DNA from: Apus apus
Taxonomy: Eukaryota > Chordata > Aves > Apodiformes > Apodidae
DNA length: 64,000 nt
Assembly (NCBI RefSeq): GCF_020740795.1
Contig: NC_067283.1
Location: forward strand, 116,565,206 to 116,629,205
Reading direction: 5' to 3'
The first letter of the stretch is position 1. Every line of letters begins with the position of its first letter. Below the pieces are notes generated by a model. The model saw nothing but the letters and a program-made list of their open reading frames with translations, ran no database searches and was not told where the DNA came from. The translations under genes and the position numbers were made by a program. Positions 1-12,000 of the stretch are shown in pieces.

Positions 1-1080
1 TTAGGAAGTTGGAGCTTGATCTCCTCCATATTATTCCTCCATCCTGAATCAGATGTCTTCCAGTTAGTCTCTTAAGCCCATCCCCAGCCCGAGCAGCTTA
101 GGTTAGCACTTCAGCTCTAGGGGTACAGTTGTTCCCCCATGGCCATTCGCGCATCACGCTATAATAATCTCAATTATAAATTTGTAGCATCTTTTAGACC
201 TGTATATGTCAAACAGACTCAATTAATGTAACTTACAGTGCACACTAAGCCATTTTATTAAAGATGTAACTATAAATAGAATAATACTAGAAACTTGTTG
301 GTGTATATATAAACCACCAACTTGCAGTGAAATTAGCTTCATTATTAAGCACCTTTTCTGCTGACATGGTTATCTTGAGTGAATATATTGTTTTATATAT
401 AGGTGCTGACTAAAAGATACCTTACGAAAGAAGCAATTTTCATTAAAAGTCTAAAGCAATAAAGATCATATGGATTGCAATGAGAACCAACTTAATACGG
501 GGTTAGAGTGGGAACAGAAGTACAGCTATACCACTGCAACAGAGATTGCAGAGCAAATGTGTATTATTTAAAAACCATTCTATGACAACATAATTAAAGG
601 CTCTTGCAATGTGTGATAACACACAAAATAACAAGCCAAATTAGTTTTATGTATGCTCTCTTCACCTTTCAAAATCTGATTTTTGTGTGCTTGGCACTTT
701 GAATAAACCAGTTATGCATGCTGTAGTCTTTCCTTGAAATCTGGGGTATGGTCCATCAGTAAAAGCTAATTTTCAAGAGGCAACTTTAAACTTGCTATGT
801 ATATTTAAGAGTTAGAAGGCAGATTTTTCAGTTGTCCATATAACTTCTCTTTAATTAATAAAGTTGAAGGGGCTATATTTAGTCACCTATCTTAACAGTG
901 CCCTATCACAGTCTCACTGGCATCCCTATTAAGATATTCTAGCAACGTGCTTGAACAATCTCACTCCTCTATTTTAAGGAGAGAGCATGATGATAAAATA
1001 TTCCACAGGAGAAAAAAAAAAAAAAAAAGTCAAGATGTCGAAGACGTCAATCAGCTGCACGTCCCATACGTTTTGGAGAT
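1..1080. other. AT-rich upstream intergenic DNA
   Basis: I see no gene here. The sequence is AT-rich, with scattered in-frame stops on both strands. It holds a small perfect hairpin (6-bp arms TGTGTG/CACACA, 4-base loop, about 610-625) and a poly(A) run near 1011-1028. GC content rises abruptly after about 1080, where the CpG island begins. A distal XKR4 regulatory element could lie here, but nothing in the sequence shows one. Confidence 0.7.
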
Positions 1081-2284
1081 GCAGGAGGACATGAGGGCAG
1101 AAAGCCCAAGGATGGGCAGCAAGCTGCCCTCTCCGCCCGCACCCCAAGCCAAACCGAGCTGCCCGGCCCGGGTGATTCCCGGGAAGTGGAGACTAGTGGC
1201 CTTCAGCGCCTGGGGAGCCACTCCCCACCTGGTCCCCCGCCGTGCTCCAGGGCCAGTGGCTGCCGAGCGGGGGACCAGGTGGCTGCTCCTGCCCGGGCAG
1301 CGGCCGTCGGCTGCACCCGGGGACTGCTCCTGCCGGGACGGCTTCCCCGGCCTCGGCTGCTCGCCGCCCAAGTTGGAAACTGCAGGCGGGGCCACCTCTA
1401 GCGCCCAAATACCCCGCTGGGCTTCGGGGAGCGGCCGCACCCCGGGAGCAGCCAGAGCTGCGGGGAAAGGGGCGAGGACGGAGTGCGGGGAGAACATCGT
1501 GAGTTCGCCTAGTGAGTTTTATGCATAAAATGCGAATTCTCCGGGTGGCGGAGTAAAAAGGTGTCTCCTCACCTTCCCCCAAACGCCTTCTGGGAGAGCG
1601 TGAGTCACGGCATGATTCGAGGATCACTCCTCTCAGTCGCGTCTCACAAAGTTCGGGGAACTACAGCAGCGTTTCCTGCAGGTCGGGAGGGTGGAGTCCG
1701 TCTGCTTCGCCCGGGACTTGCCGGAGTCACCGCAGCTACGCGGGTGCTGGCCGGGGACTCCCGCTCTCAGTTCCGGGCGTCCCGGCCCCTCCGTCACCGC
1801 GCCGGGGCGGCAGCGGGTCCCTTCGCGCCGCGGTACCCGCTCCCACCGGGAAGCCCCGGGGCTGCCGCCGCCCTCCTCGCCCGTCCGCCTCCACCCGCGT
1901 CCCGCCACTCAACCCCTCTCCGCCCCGGCGGGGCAGGCTCATCCCAAAAGGCGCGGAGGACACCGGGTGGGGGGCGGCAGGGGAGCTGGCAGCGACGCCG
2001 CTCCCCTCCCGCAGCCCCGGCCCCGGGGGTCGCCGGCCACACCTGCCTCTCCCAACCGCTCCTCTCCCTCACCCCGCGGAGCATCCGCCTTCCCCGTCGC
2101 CGCCGCGATCACAACCCCGGGCCGGGCAGCTGGGCCAGCGGCTCCCCCCGCTCCGCCAAGCCATTCCCCGCACCCCCGGGGCCGCGCCGGGCCCTCCCCT
2201 CCCGGCGGCCGAGCGCCCCCTTCCCCGCCCCTGCGCCAGTGCCGGTGCCGGGCGGGGGGCGGCGGCAGCGAGGGAAGGAGAGGG

Positions 2285-2482
2285 ATGAGGTCATCCTCTT
2301 TCCCGGCGTCAGTCAGCTGGGTGGTGGCGGCGGCGGGTGCGGGCGGAGGCGGGCGGGGAGGCGGGATGCGCTGCTCCGGGCAGCGCTGCCCTGCCTGCTG
2401 CCGGCTCGGGCAGAGCGCGGCGGCGGCAGCCCCGGCACCGCCGGCCCCCGCGGAAGAGGCGGCGGCGGAGCGGGCGGGCTGA
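2285..2482 (+). other. Possible upstream ORF (65 codons) in XKR4 5' leader
   Basis: An ATG at 2285 opens a frame that closes at 2480-2482. A second ATG in the same frame lies at 2366. The frame differs from that of XKR4 and ends 236 bases before the XKR4 ATG. It would be an upstream ORF only if transcription starts before 2285 (or before 2366 for the shorter form), which the sequence cannot show. The predicted peptide is Gly/Ala/Pro-rich low complexity and resembles no protein I know, so any role would be in translation control rather than as a product. Confidence 0.2.
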
Positions 2483-2718
2483 GCGCGGCTCCCCGCAGGC
2501 AGGCGGCGCTGCGGACGCGGCCGCCGCCGAGGAGCCGCCCGCGGGCGCGCAGCCCAGCGCGGAGCGGGGACAGGGGACGAGGGGAGCGGCGGGTCCGCGG
2601 CGGCTGCGGCGGCGGAGGGCGGGAGGCAGGAGGCGGAGGAGGAGGAGCAGAGGGAGGCGCGGGATAAAGGAGCGCTCGCTGCTCCCGCTTGCTCTCCGGC
2701 GGGGCTGAGGGAGGCATC

Positions 2719-3563
2719 ATGGCCGCGAAGTCGGACGGGCGGCGGAAGATGAAGAAGGGCGGCGAGGTGGCGTTCACGCCGCTGCAGAACTCCGAGCACT
2801 CGGGCTCCGTGCAGGCGCTGGCCCCGGGGCTGCCCGCCGGCTCCGGGCCGGGCGGTGGCAGCGACGACGACGAGGCGCCCGGGGGCGGGTGCTGCAGCGG
2901 CGGCGGCGGCGGTGGGGACGGCTCGGGCGGCGGCTCCCGCCGCTGCTGCTGCTGCGGCGGCAGAGGAGGAGACGGCGGCGGGGGCGGCGGCGGGGGCTCC
3001 CGGGGCTCGGGCGGGGGCTCTTCCTCCTTGTGCCTGCGTCTGGGCAGGGAGCAGCGGCGCTACTCTCTGTGGGACTGCCTCTGGATCCTGGCCGCCCTGG
3101 CCGTGTACTTCGCGGACGTGGGCACCGACATCTGGCTGGCGGTCGACTACTACCAGCGGGGCCAGCGCTGGTGGTTCGGGCTCACCCTCTTCTTCGTGCT
3201 GCTGGGCTCCCTCTCCGTGCAGGTCTTCAGCTTCCGCTGGTTCGCACACGACTTCAGCACCGAGGACAGCGCCGCCGCCGCCGCCGCCGCCGGGCACTGC
3301 CCCGCCGCCGAGAACAAGCTGCTGGTGAGCAGCGGCTCGGCCGCCGCAGACATCGACGCCGCTCGGCCCTGCACGCCGCAGCGGCAGGCGTCCACCGCCA
3401 GCAAGGGCAACGCCACCACCAGCAGCAGCAACAGCAGCAGCAACGCAGCCGGCAGCGGGACTGCCGGTGGTCCCCGAGCTGGCGGCAGGTCGGCGTCCTG
3501 CGCCTTCTGTATCTGGCTCCTGCAGTCGCTCGTCCACATCCTGCAGCTTGGGCAGGTCTGGAG
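2719..3563 (+). CDS. XKR4: XKR4 (XK-related protein 4), first coding exon, partial
   Basis: XKR4 is a multipass plasma-membrane protein. Family work shows XKR4, XKR8 and XKR9 promote phosphatidylserine exposure after caspase cleavage of the cytoplasmic tail. The start MAAKSDGR, the [12 protein letters not shown] block, [19 protein letters not shown] and the exon end ILQLGQVWR all match vertebrate XKR4. Residues 1-105 are disordered, with Gly runs and a Cys cluster (CC at 58-59, CCCC at 76-79). Hydrophobic segments lie at about 117-141 and 151-175. A variable loop follows with seven Ala (185-191), a Thr/Ser/Asn run (233-242) and the conserved PQRQAS motif (220-225). A third hydrophobic segment starts near 262 and would continue into exon 2. 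The ATG at 2719 is the first in-frame ATG after a stop at 2665-2667, and it has A at -3 and G at +4. The exon ends in phase 2 within an Arg codon. Later exons are not seen. Confidence 0.96.
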
Positions 3564-3569
3564 GTGAGG
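3564..3569 (+). other. XKR4: Splice donor of XKR4 exon 1 (GTGAGG)
   Basis: The coding frame reads through a conserved Gln-Val-Trp-Arg and then meets TGA at 3565-3567. Placing the boundary at AG|GTGAGG removes that stop and leaves a split Arg codon, as expected at the end of the XKR4 first exon. An alternative CAG|GTCTGG at 3555/3556 is a poorer donor and would drop the conserved Val-Trp-Arg residues. Confidence 0.9.
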
Positions 3570-6410
3570 AGCCGGCCCGAGGCGGTGCGGGGGACCGGGC
3601 CGGCGCCCGTCGACGCGGGGGGGAGGGAGCCCGGCTGCGGGAGGGACTGCGCAGGACGAGCGGCCGTCCGGCCCCTCGAAGTTACTCCGCGAGCCCGCCG
3701 AGCCGTGAGGGGGCTCGGGGGCGGCCGGCTCCCGCGGGGTGTCAGTCCCGCCCCTTCGAGGGGAGCCCCACCGGGCACCCCAGCGCCCTGTGCGGCTGTT
3801 GCCCCAGGAGGCCCCCGGCTGGCGGGACGTGCCGTAAACTCCCTGGGAAACCCGTGTCAGGGGCTGAGTAACGAAAGGGAACGGGCTGGGGAACGGGAAT
3901 ATGCCGGTAACGTGCGTCTCCCGGTCTCCTGACATGTGGCGCGGACAGGGTTGCCGCCAGCAGAGAACTTCGCTGACAGCGAAGAGTTTCTTTCCAGAAA
4001 CTGTTAGTGAACACCCCGTTGCTGTGTTTCGATATTTTTATGTGTATATGCTTCTTGTGATGCTTGAGTGTTTTCTGTGTATGTGATGAGTCAAGCAAAG
4101 TCTTCTCAAACTTTTGAGTAGCTGCTCTCAGAAGCATTTGCACGCCACGTAATGTGCAGCACAGGAGGGATGCGCTGAATTAGGTCGTGGAAGGCGCTTA
4201 CTGAAAAGGGAGATGACATCATAGTTTGCAAAAGTAAGGTTTTCCTGTATTTTAAGCACATTTCCAGGAAAGATTTAAATGGAGGCCAAATGCCCTGCAA
4301 ATAAGTTTAGTGCTGCCTCGGAAGAGCAGAGTTCAGAGTACACAGTGTGTCAGGAGATAAAATTCCCGCATGAAGTCGTGACAGGTGCTGTGTTGAAGAA
4401 GGGGTGAAAGTACTTTGGAGGTTTCTTGTCTGATGGGTGAAAAGGAATTCTGTCATGCTTCTCTTCTGGAAAGACTAGATTTTCACAGTTATTTCATTAG
4501 AGAGTTTAATTAGCTGTTACTCTAAACTTCTAACTCTGGAGTTTTTAATCTCAGTCCCACCCTTTTGGACTGGGACTGGCTTTTGTGCTGTATTAGTGAG
4601 GTAGCCACTACAGTTCAGTTCTGCCTGTGGCCTTAAAGCATCAAGGAATCCAAGTGCTGCTAGATAGTAGACTGAAGACCTTGGGATGCCAAAACTAAGT
4701 ATCTTTCACTTTGCAGATTCTTTGGTTTACTAAAACAAATACAGTTTTCTAAACCTGTGGACTTAATTCCAAGTTACAGGTGTGCTCCATATTAACTATG
4801 ACACAACTTGAGAGGGAACCAGAATTTTTAACAGAGAGCGGATCTTGTATGCTTGTGTGTTCCTATACTCTCTGCCTTCACAGCTGAACATAAGTTAAAT
4901 TTAGGATTTTCTAAATTAGATATCATGTAATATTTAGTCCAGATCCCACAGAGGGAGAAAAGTAGGTATGATGGCTCAAATTGTACATAGACGTTCATGT
5001 TGATACTCATCCATATAGAAGATAAGCAGTGTGTATCATGCTGAGTGACACAGAAGAGAGTTTTGTGAAGTCTGGTGTCATGACTGTATTGAAAACCACA
5101 AAGAACAGGGCTCTGGGTGGAGCAAGGTGTGATCTGATATTATGCAGCACTTCTGTCAGAGGACGTGGCTGGGATTTAGAGCTCTTCGGCTTCTTGCTAT
5201 ATGAGTCTGTCATTCTGTGATCATGAAGCACAATTGCTTTTAACATAAGATTTGCACATTGCAAGAGCACCTAGTCCTCTATAGTTAAAGCTAGCTGAGC
5301 CTCTTTTGATCATATGCAGCTTTTCTTCATGTTTTATGTGCAGTAGCATCAGACTACCAGAATATTAAATTGCCAAGAAGTGTTAGGCATTAAGTTTTAG
5401 CCTGTTTGTTTTTTTGTTTGTTTATCTGGTTTTTTTTCAGTGAAATGGAGCCACAGAACTGTTTGTCTGTCAGTAACCTAGCAGTATTTATTTGCAGTTT
5501 TCCACAAATGTGCAAATTATATGGTCAATTTTATGCAATCTTGCATGCCAGCATTTCATAACTGGTTAAAGTTACTCCATTTTAATTTGCTTGATATATT
5601 CCTCATAAGGGAGAGCCTTTGAAGTAATCTAAAACTAACAATCAGCACTGAAAGAAGAGGTCACATCGATTACATTTTCTGGAAAATGGAGCTCTCACAC
5701 TGCGTAGTCCAAAACTTCTGCTCCGCGGGGTGACACCAGCTTGAGCAAACAGCTCCTGAGCAGTTGGGCTGAAGGATGTTCTGAAGTGTTTTCCAGTTGC
5801 ACTTGTTTGCAGACTAACTCCTGCTGTGAGCCAGCCATACAGGCCATGCCAGCTGTGTTACTACCACAAGTGCACGCTTGCTGGGGGCACCATCCCCATA
5901 GCTGTCAAAACCCATGTTAACCTTTATTTTGTGTCTCTATCTCTTTTTTTCCCTCGTCTTTCAGGTTTTTCCTCTTCTTTTTCTTTTGGCCCTAGTTAAC
6001 CCTCTCCTATACTTAGATTTACATTTTTTGTTACTTACTGTACTCAATCCTACACAAGCAAAAATTATAGTAATATTTCTGTCATTTTTCTGTCAACATG
6101 GAGCCCAAGGTATGAGAACTGAGACCTTGGTGTTTGGTAGCTTTGCATATGAACAAGGATACCAGGGAAGGAGAAGAGAGATTTGCTTGTGCCTTGTTCT
6201 CAATATATGGAGATTGGGGATCATTCTACTTTCATTTGGTGTTCTGTGTTTTCTGTCTCCTCTTAAAGTGTTGAATTGATTATTGAGGCCTTCAATTTCC
6301 CTTTATGTGTCACATTTCCAGAGGCTTTGGGGAATTGTGTAAATTGGTTATTTAAGAAAGCCATCCTGAGGAACTGAGGGTAAAACTGGCAATCCCAGTG
6401 TTCTTGGATT

Positions 6411-6432
6411 AAAAAAAAAAAAAAAAAAAAAA
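6411..6432. repeat. Poly(A) tract, 22 A
   Basis: An uninterrupted run of 22 A. It could be a simple repeat or the tail of an old retrocopy. The preceding sequence shows no coding similarity I recognise, so I call it only a homopolymer. Confidence 0.9.
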
Positions 6433-9046
6433 GAAGTTAAAAATGTGTGTTTAGTGATTAGTTCTGTCAGGATGATTTTTAACAATTCCAAGGCTTTTCT
6501 TACATTTGAGATTAATTTTTGTTTACAACTATATTGAAAGCCAGATCATTGAAAACGATGATGAGTTAATTTTAACTAAAATTTGCTAATGAGAAATGAA
6601 TGAGTTCTTTAATGTGGCATGGAACAATGCTGGAAATAGGCAATCTAAAATTGCTAAAATCGTTGTGTTGTTTTTTTTTTTTCTGGAGTGTAAAGAAGAG
6701 GAGCTGCAGGAGCAGCTAAGCTGCCAATCAGTTCTGAATAAAAATGTATTCTTTTCTTCTTTTGAAATTGGTATAACATTTTTTTCTCCCACAAATTTTA
6801 GGAGACTGAATTCTTCCATTTTGAAGAATAAGCATATGAATATTTTTTCAGGGTGTTGGATGTTCACAGACTTCTGATAACACTGCCCCTCAGTTAAAAT
6901 TCCAGTGAAATCTCTGAGGAGTTGCTTGCCACAGCTGAGTGCAGATACTAGGTCTTTGTTGGCAGCTAATTTTGTATTAAAATATTATCACTGATGAGAT
7001 TCTGCCTTCAGAGATGGATACAGACATGTTTTCCTTATCCATACTTGCAGTGTGTTCTGCTTTTTGCCAATATATGGGCATGGAAGCTCTGGAGCTGTGT
7101 TCTCCCAGCTGAGTGCTGTGAGAGGCATGGCTTTTTATTAGCAGACCCTGGGGACGACAAGGAGGATGTAATGCAGTCTTTGTATTCCATTGAAAGGAAA
7201 ATAAGAGAAGTGGTTGCTTTAATTTATAGTCTGTAAGGTCTTTATAGAGGTATATGGGGCCAGTAGGATCCAGATGAACTATTGCCCTTTGAGCCAGGCA
7301 TGAAAGTATGTAAACACTGCCCTTGAGCATCCCTTTGATTCACTAAGCTTCCCAGGCTTAGTCCTGGCTTTCAAATTTCACAGTGGATAACCGGACTTGG
7401 TGACTGGATGTAAGAGATAATAGTGTTCACTTGTCATCTGTCGAGCTGGTTCATCTCCTTGGAAACTTCTTCTCTGAAGAAGATTCCTTTGGGCTGGCAG
7501 GACCAGAGGGACATCCTACAGAAACTGGGTGAAGGGGCCCTGAGAACAAATCCTGGGGGAAGCATGGGTTGTGGGGAACTGAGTAGGAGAGTGAAAGAGA
7601 CTGGAGGACTTGATGGTGCCCATTTTGTAGTGTCAGAAAGGCAAGAATTAACTCCCCAGGACAACTGTCGTGTCTCACAGGGGAATGGCGTGAGCAGGCT
7701 GCCTTGATGCTCAGAGTGCTTGGAGGTTCCCATGGTGGCTGTCATCTTGTCTGAAAGGTGCTTGAAAGTGAATTGCCAGGTTTCTGTAGACAGCAAGGTC
7801 AGAGGAAGGGTGAATCACTGAAAAGAAGAGGACTGGAAATTACCCTTTTAAATTATTTCTGAGTAGCTGAGATGATAGTGAGATGATGAAGTATATACCT
7901 CTCAATAGAGTAAGGGATTTTGGCTGAGATTTGCGAGCTGTGTGGGAAGCCACCTAGAGAAGGAAGAGAAGACACCAGGTTAATCACTGGCCCTTCCAGG
8001 TGGCACTTGTGAAAGGCAAGTATCTGTTTCTAAGTGGGTCAAGTTCCCTGGGAAGTGATGCTATGATTTAACTGTACCTGTTTATGTGTAATACTAAGAA
8101 AACATTCTTTTCCATATCCTTCCTAGTTCTTATTTAGGGTGAAAGAAAGAAGTTGGAGGAGGGCTGTAGAGGTGATGCTGGATTCTGGAAGCAGTGCGAG
8201 TTGCAGGCTCTATGGTGCCCCGTGGAAGCCTTGTTCAAAGGATTGGATAATCTGCCAAAGACATTTCATTGCCTGTGTTCATAGATTCATCTCTGCAATC
8301 AGTTGATGCTCTTGCAATTTAAAAAAATCAAGGGAAATGGCATCTGCCCTGTGTGTAAGAAGTCCTTACAACTTCCTTGGGTGCTCACTATTAAGCGTGG
8401 CTAGGCTCCTAAATTGGAACTGTGAGCAAGGTAGTTGAAATTAAGAAAAACATCACCAGTCTTTAAATCAGCTCAACTCCATCCTCAAATAGGTTCATTT
8501 GTTTTCGCACTTAAGCTCTATATAGTAGTTTTGACACTTTTGTTCAGTAGTAGTGTAGGAGTTCAGTGTAGTTAGGTGGTCAATAATTCCAGCTGCCGTT
8601 GGACTTCACGCTGAGATGCGATAATATCTCAATCTGACACCAGTTTTTCTCACTGTTTTGAAATCTGTCAGATAATTTGTCACATTGAGTCCAAATTTAT
8701 GAGTCATAGCCATTTTCCAGACAAGATTATTGCATATCCTCCCCATCTGTCTCTTAGTGCAGCAAAATGCTACCACTCAGCAACACCATATTTCTTTTAT
8801 TGAGTTACTGCAGTGCTTCAGTTAAAGTCCTACTGGCTAACTATTTCCCTTGCTGTGTCTTTAGGACTCAGGAAAGGTGATAGACTATCAAAAAGAGGAA
8901 TTAAAGTTGTAATTTTTTCCCCTCAGAAAGCGGTGTTAGAAGGGGCAGCCCATCCTGTAGGTCGCTTAACTACATTTAAACTTTTGTTAATAGATTCAGG
9001 AGAACAAATGTTCAATTTTTAATAATTTTTCTCTCCCCACCCCTCC

Positions 9047-9069
9047 TTTTTTTTTTTTTTTTTTTTTTT
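9047..9069. repeat. Poly(T) tract, 23 T
   Basis: An uninterrupted run of 23 T, preceded by a C/T-rich stretch. It is a homopolymer with no element attached that I can recognise. Confidence 0.9.
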
Positions 9070-12000
9070 CTGAATGCAGTGATATTCAGATAAGGGCTGT
9101 GCCTTTCATAATTTTTTTTGAAACACAAAAGTGAATCTTCACTATGTTCTTAAAAATCTCTTACAAGTCTGCATACAAATCAGTTTGGTATTCAGTTTAT
9201 TCTAGTAACCTAAGTTACAAGTAAAAGATGCTGATGTGCTTTAGAAGAAAGATGCTGTACTTTAATAATTAACAAGGGTTCTTTCTATAGAGAATATTTA
9301 TCAGTTACATAAGTTTTCAGGTTTTCACAGTACTGCTTAAGCACTACAATTTCTGATTGCTCTGTTGGCTCAGTAGGAGAGCTCATACTTTATCCACGGA
9401 ATGCTCTCTAGAAACTTATATATGGGAAGAATTTATATATGGCTTTTTCAAAAACAGTGGAAAATTATAGGAGTTTAAAGGCTTGTGTTTCAGAGGATTT
9501 CACGTCATCATGTGCAACTATTCTTCCAGAGTTCTCCAATGCTATGCTGGAATGACTGTATGTACATATAATGAATTCAAATAAATGTTTCACATTACAT
9601 TATTTGTTTCGAGATGTTGTCATATTGCACAGGGTTCTTGAAACCAGATTGATTTTTCTGGCTAAAATTTCTGTTACTTGAGCCTTGGAAAGTATTTAGT
9701 GCTGAAAGGTCAGTTTGCATGTCCAAATCTCCCCTGGGAAAGCAAGGAAGTGTAACATCAACACCTGATCTATAGTTTCAGTTATGCTGCTTCATATCTT
9801 CAGGTTATTTACATCATTTTACCTTGTTTGGAAGAGTACGCTCCCTATCAGCTGGCTTAGTCCATCAGGACTGACTTGGCTACAAAGCTGCAAAAGTTCT
9901 AGTGAGATTAAAATGAAATCAATTCCTGTGTCAGTTGAAAGAGTATTAGCTTGTTCTGTCATCTCTCTGTTCCAATTAAGTAGCTTTTAATACAGAGCAG
10001 ATTAATCACAACAATGACTTACAGTTTCAGTAAACAGGTTGTTTGGGAGGAATTTATCAGGTGCAGACAAGATCAATAGCTCTTTTGCTTGCATTTCAAG
10101 GTACAGTAGAAATTTGTGGTTGCTAAAAGTATGTTTACAAAGTGCCATTTTTGTCCATTTTAGCACAGCTGTCAAGTCAACATATCAGAGTGGAAGTGGC
10201 AAACAGGCTATAAAAATAACTGTTTTGATTTGTTGGATTTTTAAAATGAAAGGAGGCTGATATAAAAGTGAACACGAGGGAGAAATGAGGGAACATATAA
10301 AAGGAAGCAGGTTATGAAAAGGCTCAGGAATACCAGTTAATCCTTGTACACTGTGTGCCTAAAACTGCAGTTTATTTCCCTTCAGTGCTGACCAAAGAGA
10401 GATTATTTGAATCATTTTCTAAATGGCTGCTTGAGAGACTGGAGAAGGAGGCAGGGGGGAAAAAAAACAGACTTGTGTGTCTGGGCAAACTCACAACGAA
10501 AATGTTAGAGACACAAAGAAAATGTTAGATGAACTCTGGTTGCAGTGAGTACTCATCTGAACAATGGTAAATACAAACGTGGTATCAGTTTGACATCAGT
10601 TTATGGGGGAGGCAGTACTCTTAAGTATCTTTTTCATAAATTTTAGAATTAAAAAATAGTAAGTCTTTGATGTATATTTTTCCAAGACATTCCACCTGAA
10701 TTTCCTGACAACCATAACCTGAATGACCATCTCCCTGTGGTCTCTGATTGCTGAAATTGTTCCTTATCACTCTCCCTCTCATTCTGTTTCCCTTTGACAA
10801 CATGCTTGTGCTGTTCAGTATGGTCATGATACAAGATTTGTATGATGAACCTTATACATCTTTTTGATTGGCAGGGAAAATCAGTGGGCGTGGTTAAGGC
10901 TATCAGTTACAAATAATTTCATACCACAAGTTGGAGGAAATGGAGCAACTGTTTTGTGGGGTGTTTTCAGAGAAAGTTCTGCAGCCAGTGATGTGACAAC
11001 AAAAGTCTCTTCTTGTTCTTCCAAAATTGGAAGGTGTGACTTAGGCAAGACTAATGTATCAAGGACCAGAAGCGGCTGCTTCAGAGAAAGATGCAGATGT
11101 TTTAGCATGAATAAAAGGTGAATTTATCTGCAGGTGGAAGAACAGTTTTCATTATCTCAGTCAGCTGCTGTATTTCAGATTGATTTCTGCCCTTAAGAAT
11201 GAACTTTAGCAGTGCCACAGTTTTCAACATTACTCACATTAATGGGATGTTTTAATGTAAACATTTGGTCTATTCTAGGATTCTGCCAACCTCTTGGAGT
11301 GGGACTTTTCTGTGTATGGTGTGTAGGATCAGTAAATTAGTTTCAGCAGGTCTAAGGAAAGTACCTTGTAATATCAAGCACTAGATTCAGTTCTCTACAG
11401 AGGGTTCTGTACGTACACAGAAAATAATAAAAAGCCACACTGCTGACACTTTCATGCTTTAATAGTGGCTGATAACCTTTATCATTATAAATGTGTAGTC
11501 TTTTTTATCTTAAACAGGAATATGGGTGGAGTTGTGTCTCTTCTTATTTTTCTTCAATCCTAGTCTTTATGTGCTCACTTTATATGGAAATCTTTCTGTG
11601 AGCCAAATCTAAAATAGGACTTAGTTCCGTAAAGGCCAATTTAGATGTTCTCCAGATATACAGACCTGAAAATATAATCTAGATTATTTGGCTCAACAGC
11701 TTTGTTAGGAAGTTTCTCAAGGAACTTAAACATATCAGACCATGATGTCCAACTTGAAAGTGTTCTAGAGGCTTGTATTTCTGCCTGTTGGCTGTGTCCA
11801 GACCTACCCAGAACACACAGCCTGAGTTCCTATTTCTCATTTGAGCCCATTGCAAACCAGAAGCTGGAGTGGCACCAAAATCCGTTAGTGGATCCAGTTG
11901 GCAAGCATTGTTTAAGCCTGCTTTATGAGCAATGATGAGCTTAGATCCCCAACCAGTATGAGTGAATCTGCTTTGTATTGCAGTACAGAAGAAATGCCTC

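Larger units (their letters stand above)
1080..3870. promoter_or_regulatory. XKR4: CpG island spanning XKR4 promoter, 5' UTR and exon 1
   Basis: GC content and CpG density are very high from about 1080 to 3870, with AT-rich DNA on both sides. The island covers the region upstream of the XKR4 start, the whole coding part of exon 1 and about 300 bases of intron 1. This is the usual layout of a TATA-less CpG-island promoter. GC-box-like runs (GGGCGG and its complement) are frequent, for example around 2250-2370. I cannot place the transcription start. The GATAAAG at 2663-2669 is only about 50 bases before the ATG, so it is a doubtful TATA box. A purine-rich tract (about 2614-2659) lies just upstream of the coding start. 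Edges are estimated by eye. Confidence 0.85.

Noticed and set aside
947..1528. Open frame of 193 codons at the CpG island edge
   Set aside because: It runs through a poly(A)-encoded Lys tract into GC-rich DNA, with no recognisable protein similarity.
1561..2667. Plus-strand open frame of 368 codons upstream of and in frame with XKR4
   Set aside because: It ends at TAA 2665-2667 before the XKR4 ATG, is Pro/Arg/Gly-rich low complexity, and lies in promoter or leader sequence. It is not an N-terminal extension.
2663..2669. GATAAAG as a TATA box
   Set aside because: It lies only about 50 bases before the start codon in a CpG-island promoter, leaving almost no leader. It is a one-off AT motif without other support.
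2689..2718. XKR4 start moved upstream to 2689
   Set aside because: The codon there is TTG, not ATG. The ATG at 2719 has a strong context and matches the conserved XKR4 N-terminus.
1939..3537. Long minus-strand open frame (532 codons) across the CpG island
   Set aside because: It is antisense to XKR4 exon 1 and low in stop codons only because of high GC. The product is Ala/Gly/Pro/Arg low complexity with no domain.
7423..7796. Overlapping open frames on both strands in a GC-richer block
   Set aside because: Frames on both strands are similarly long, with no domain, no splice context and no recognised similarity.
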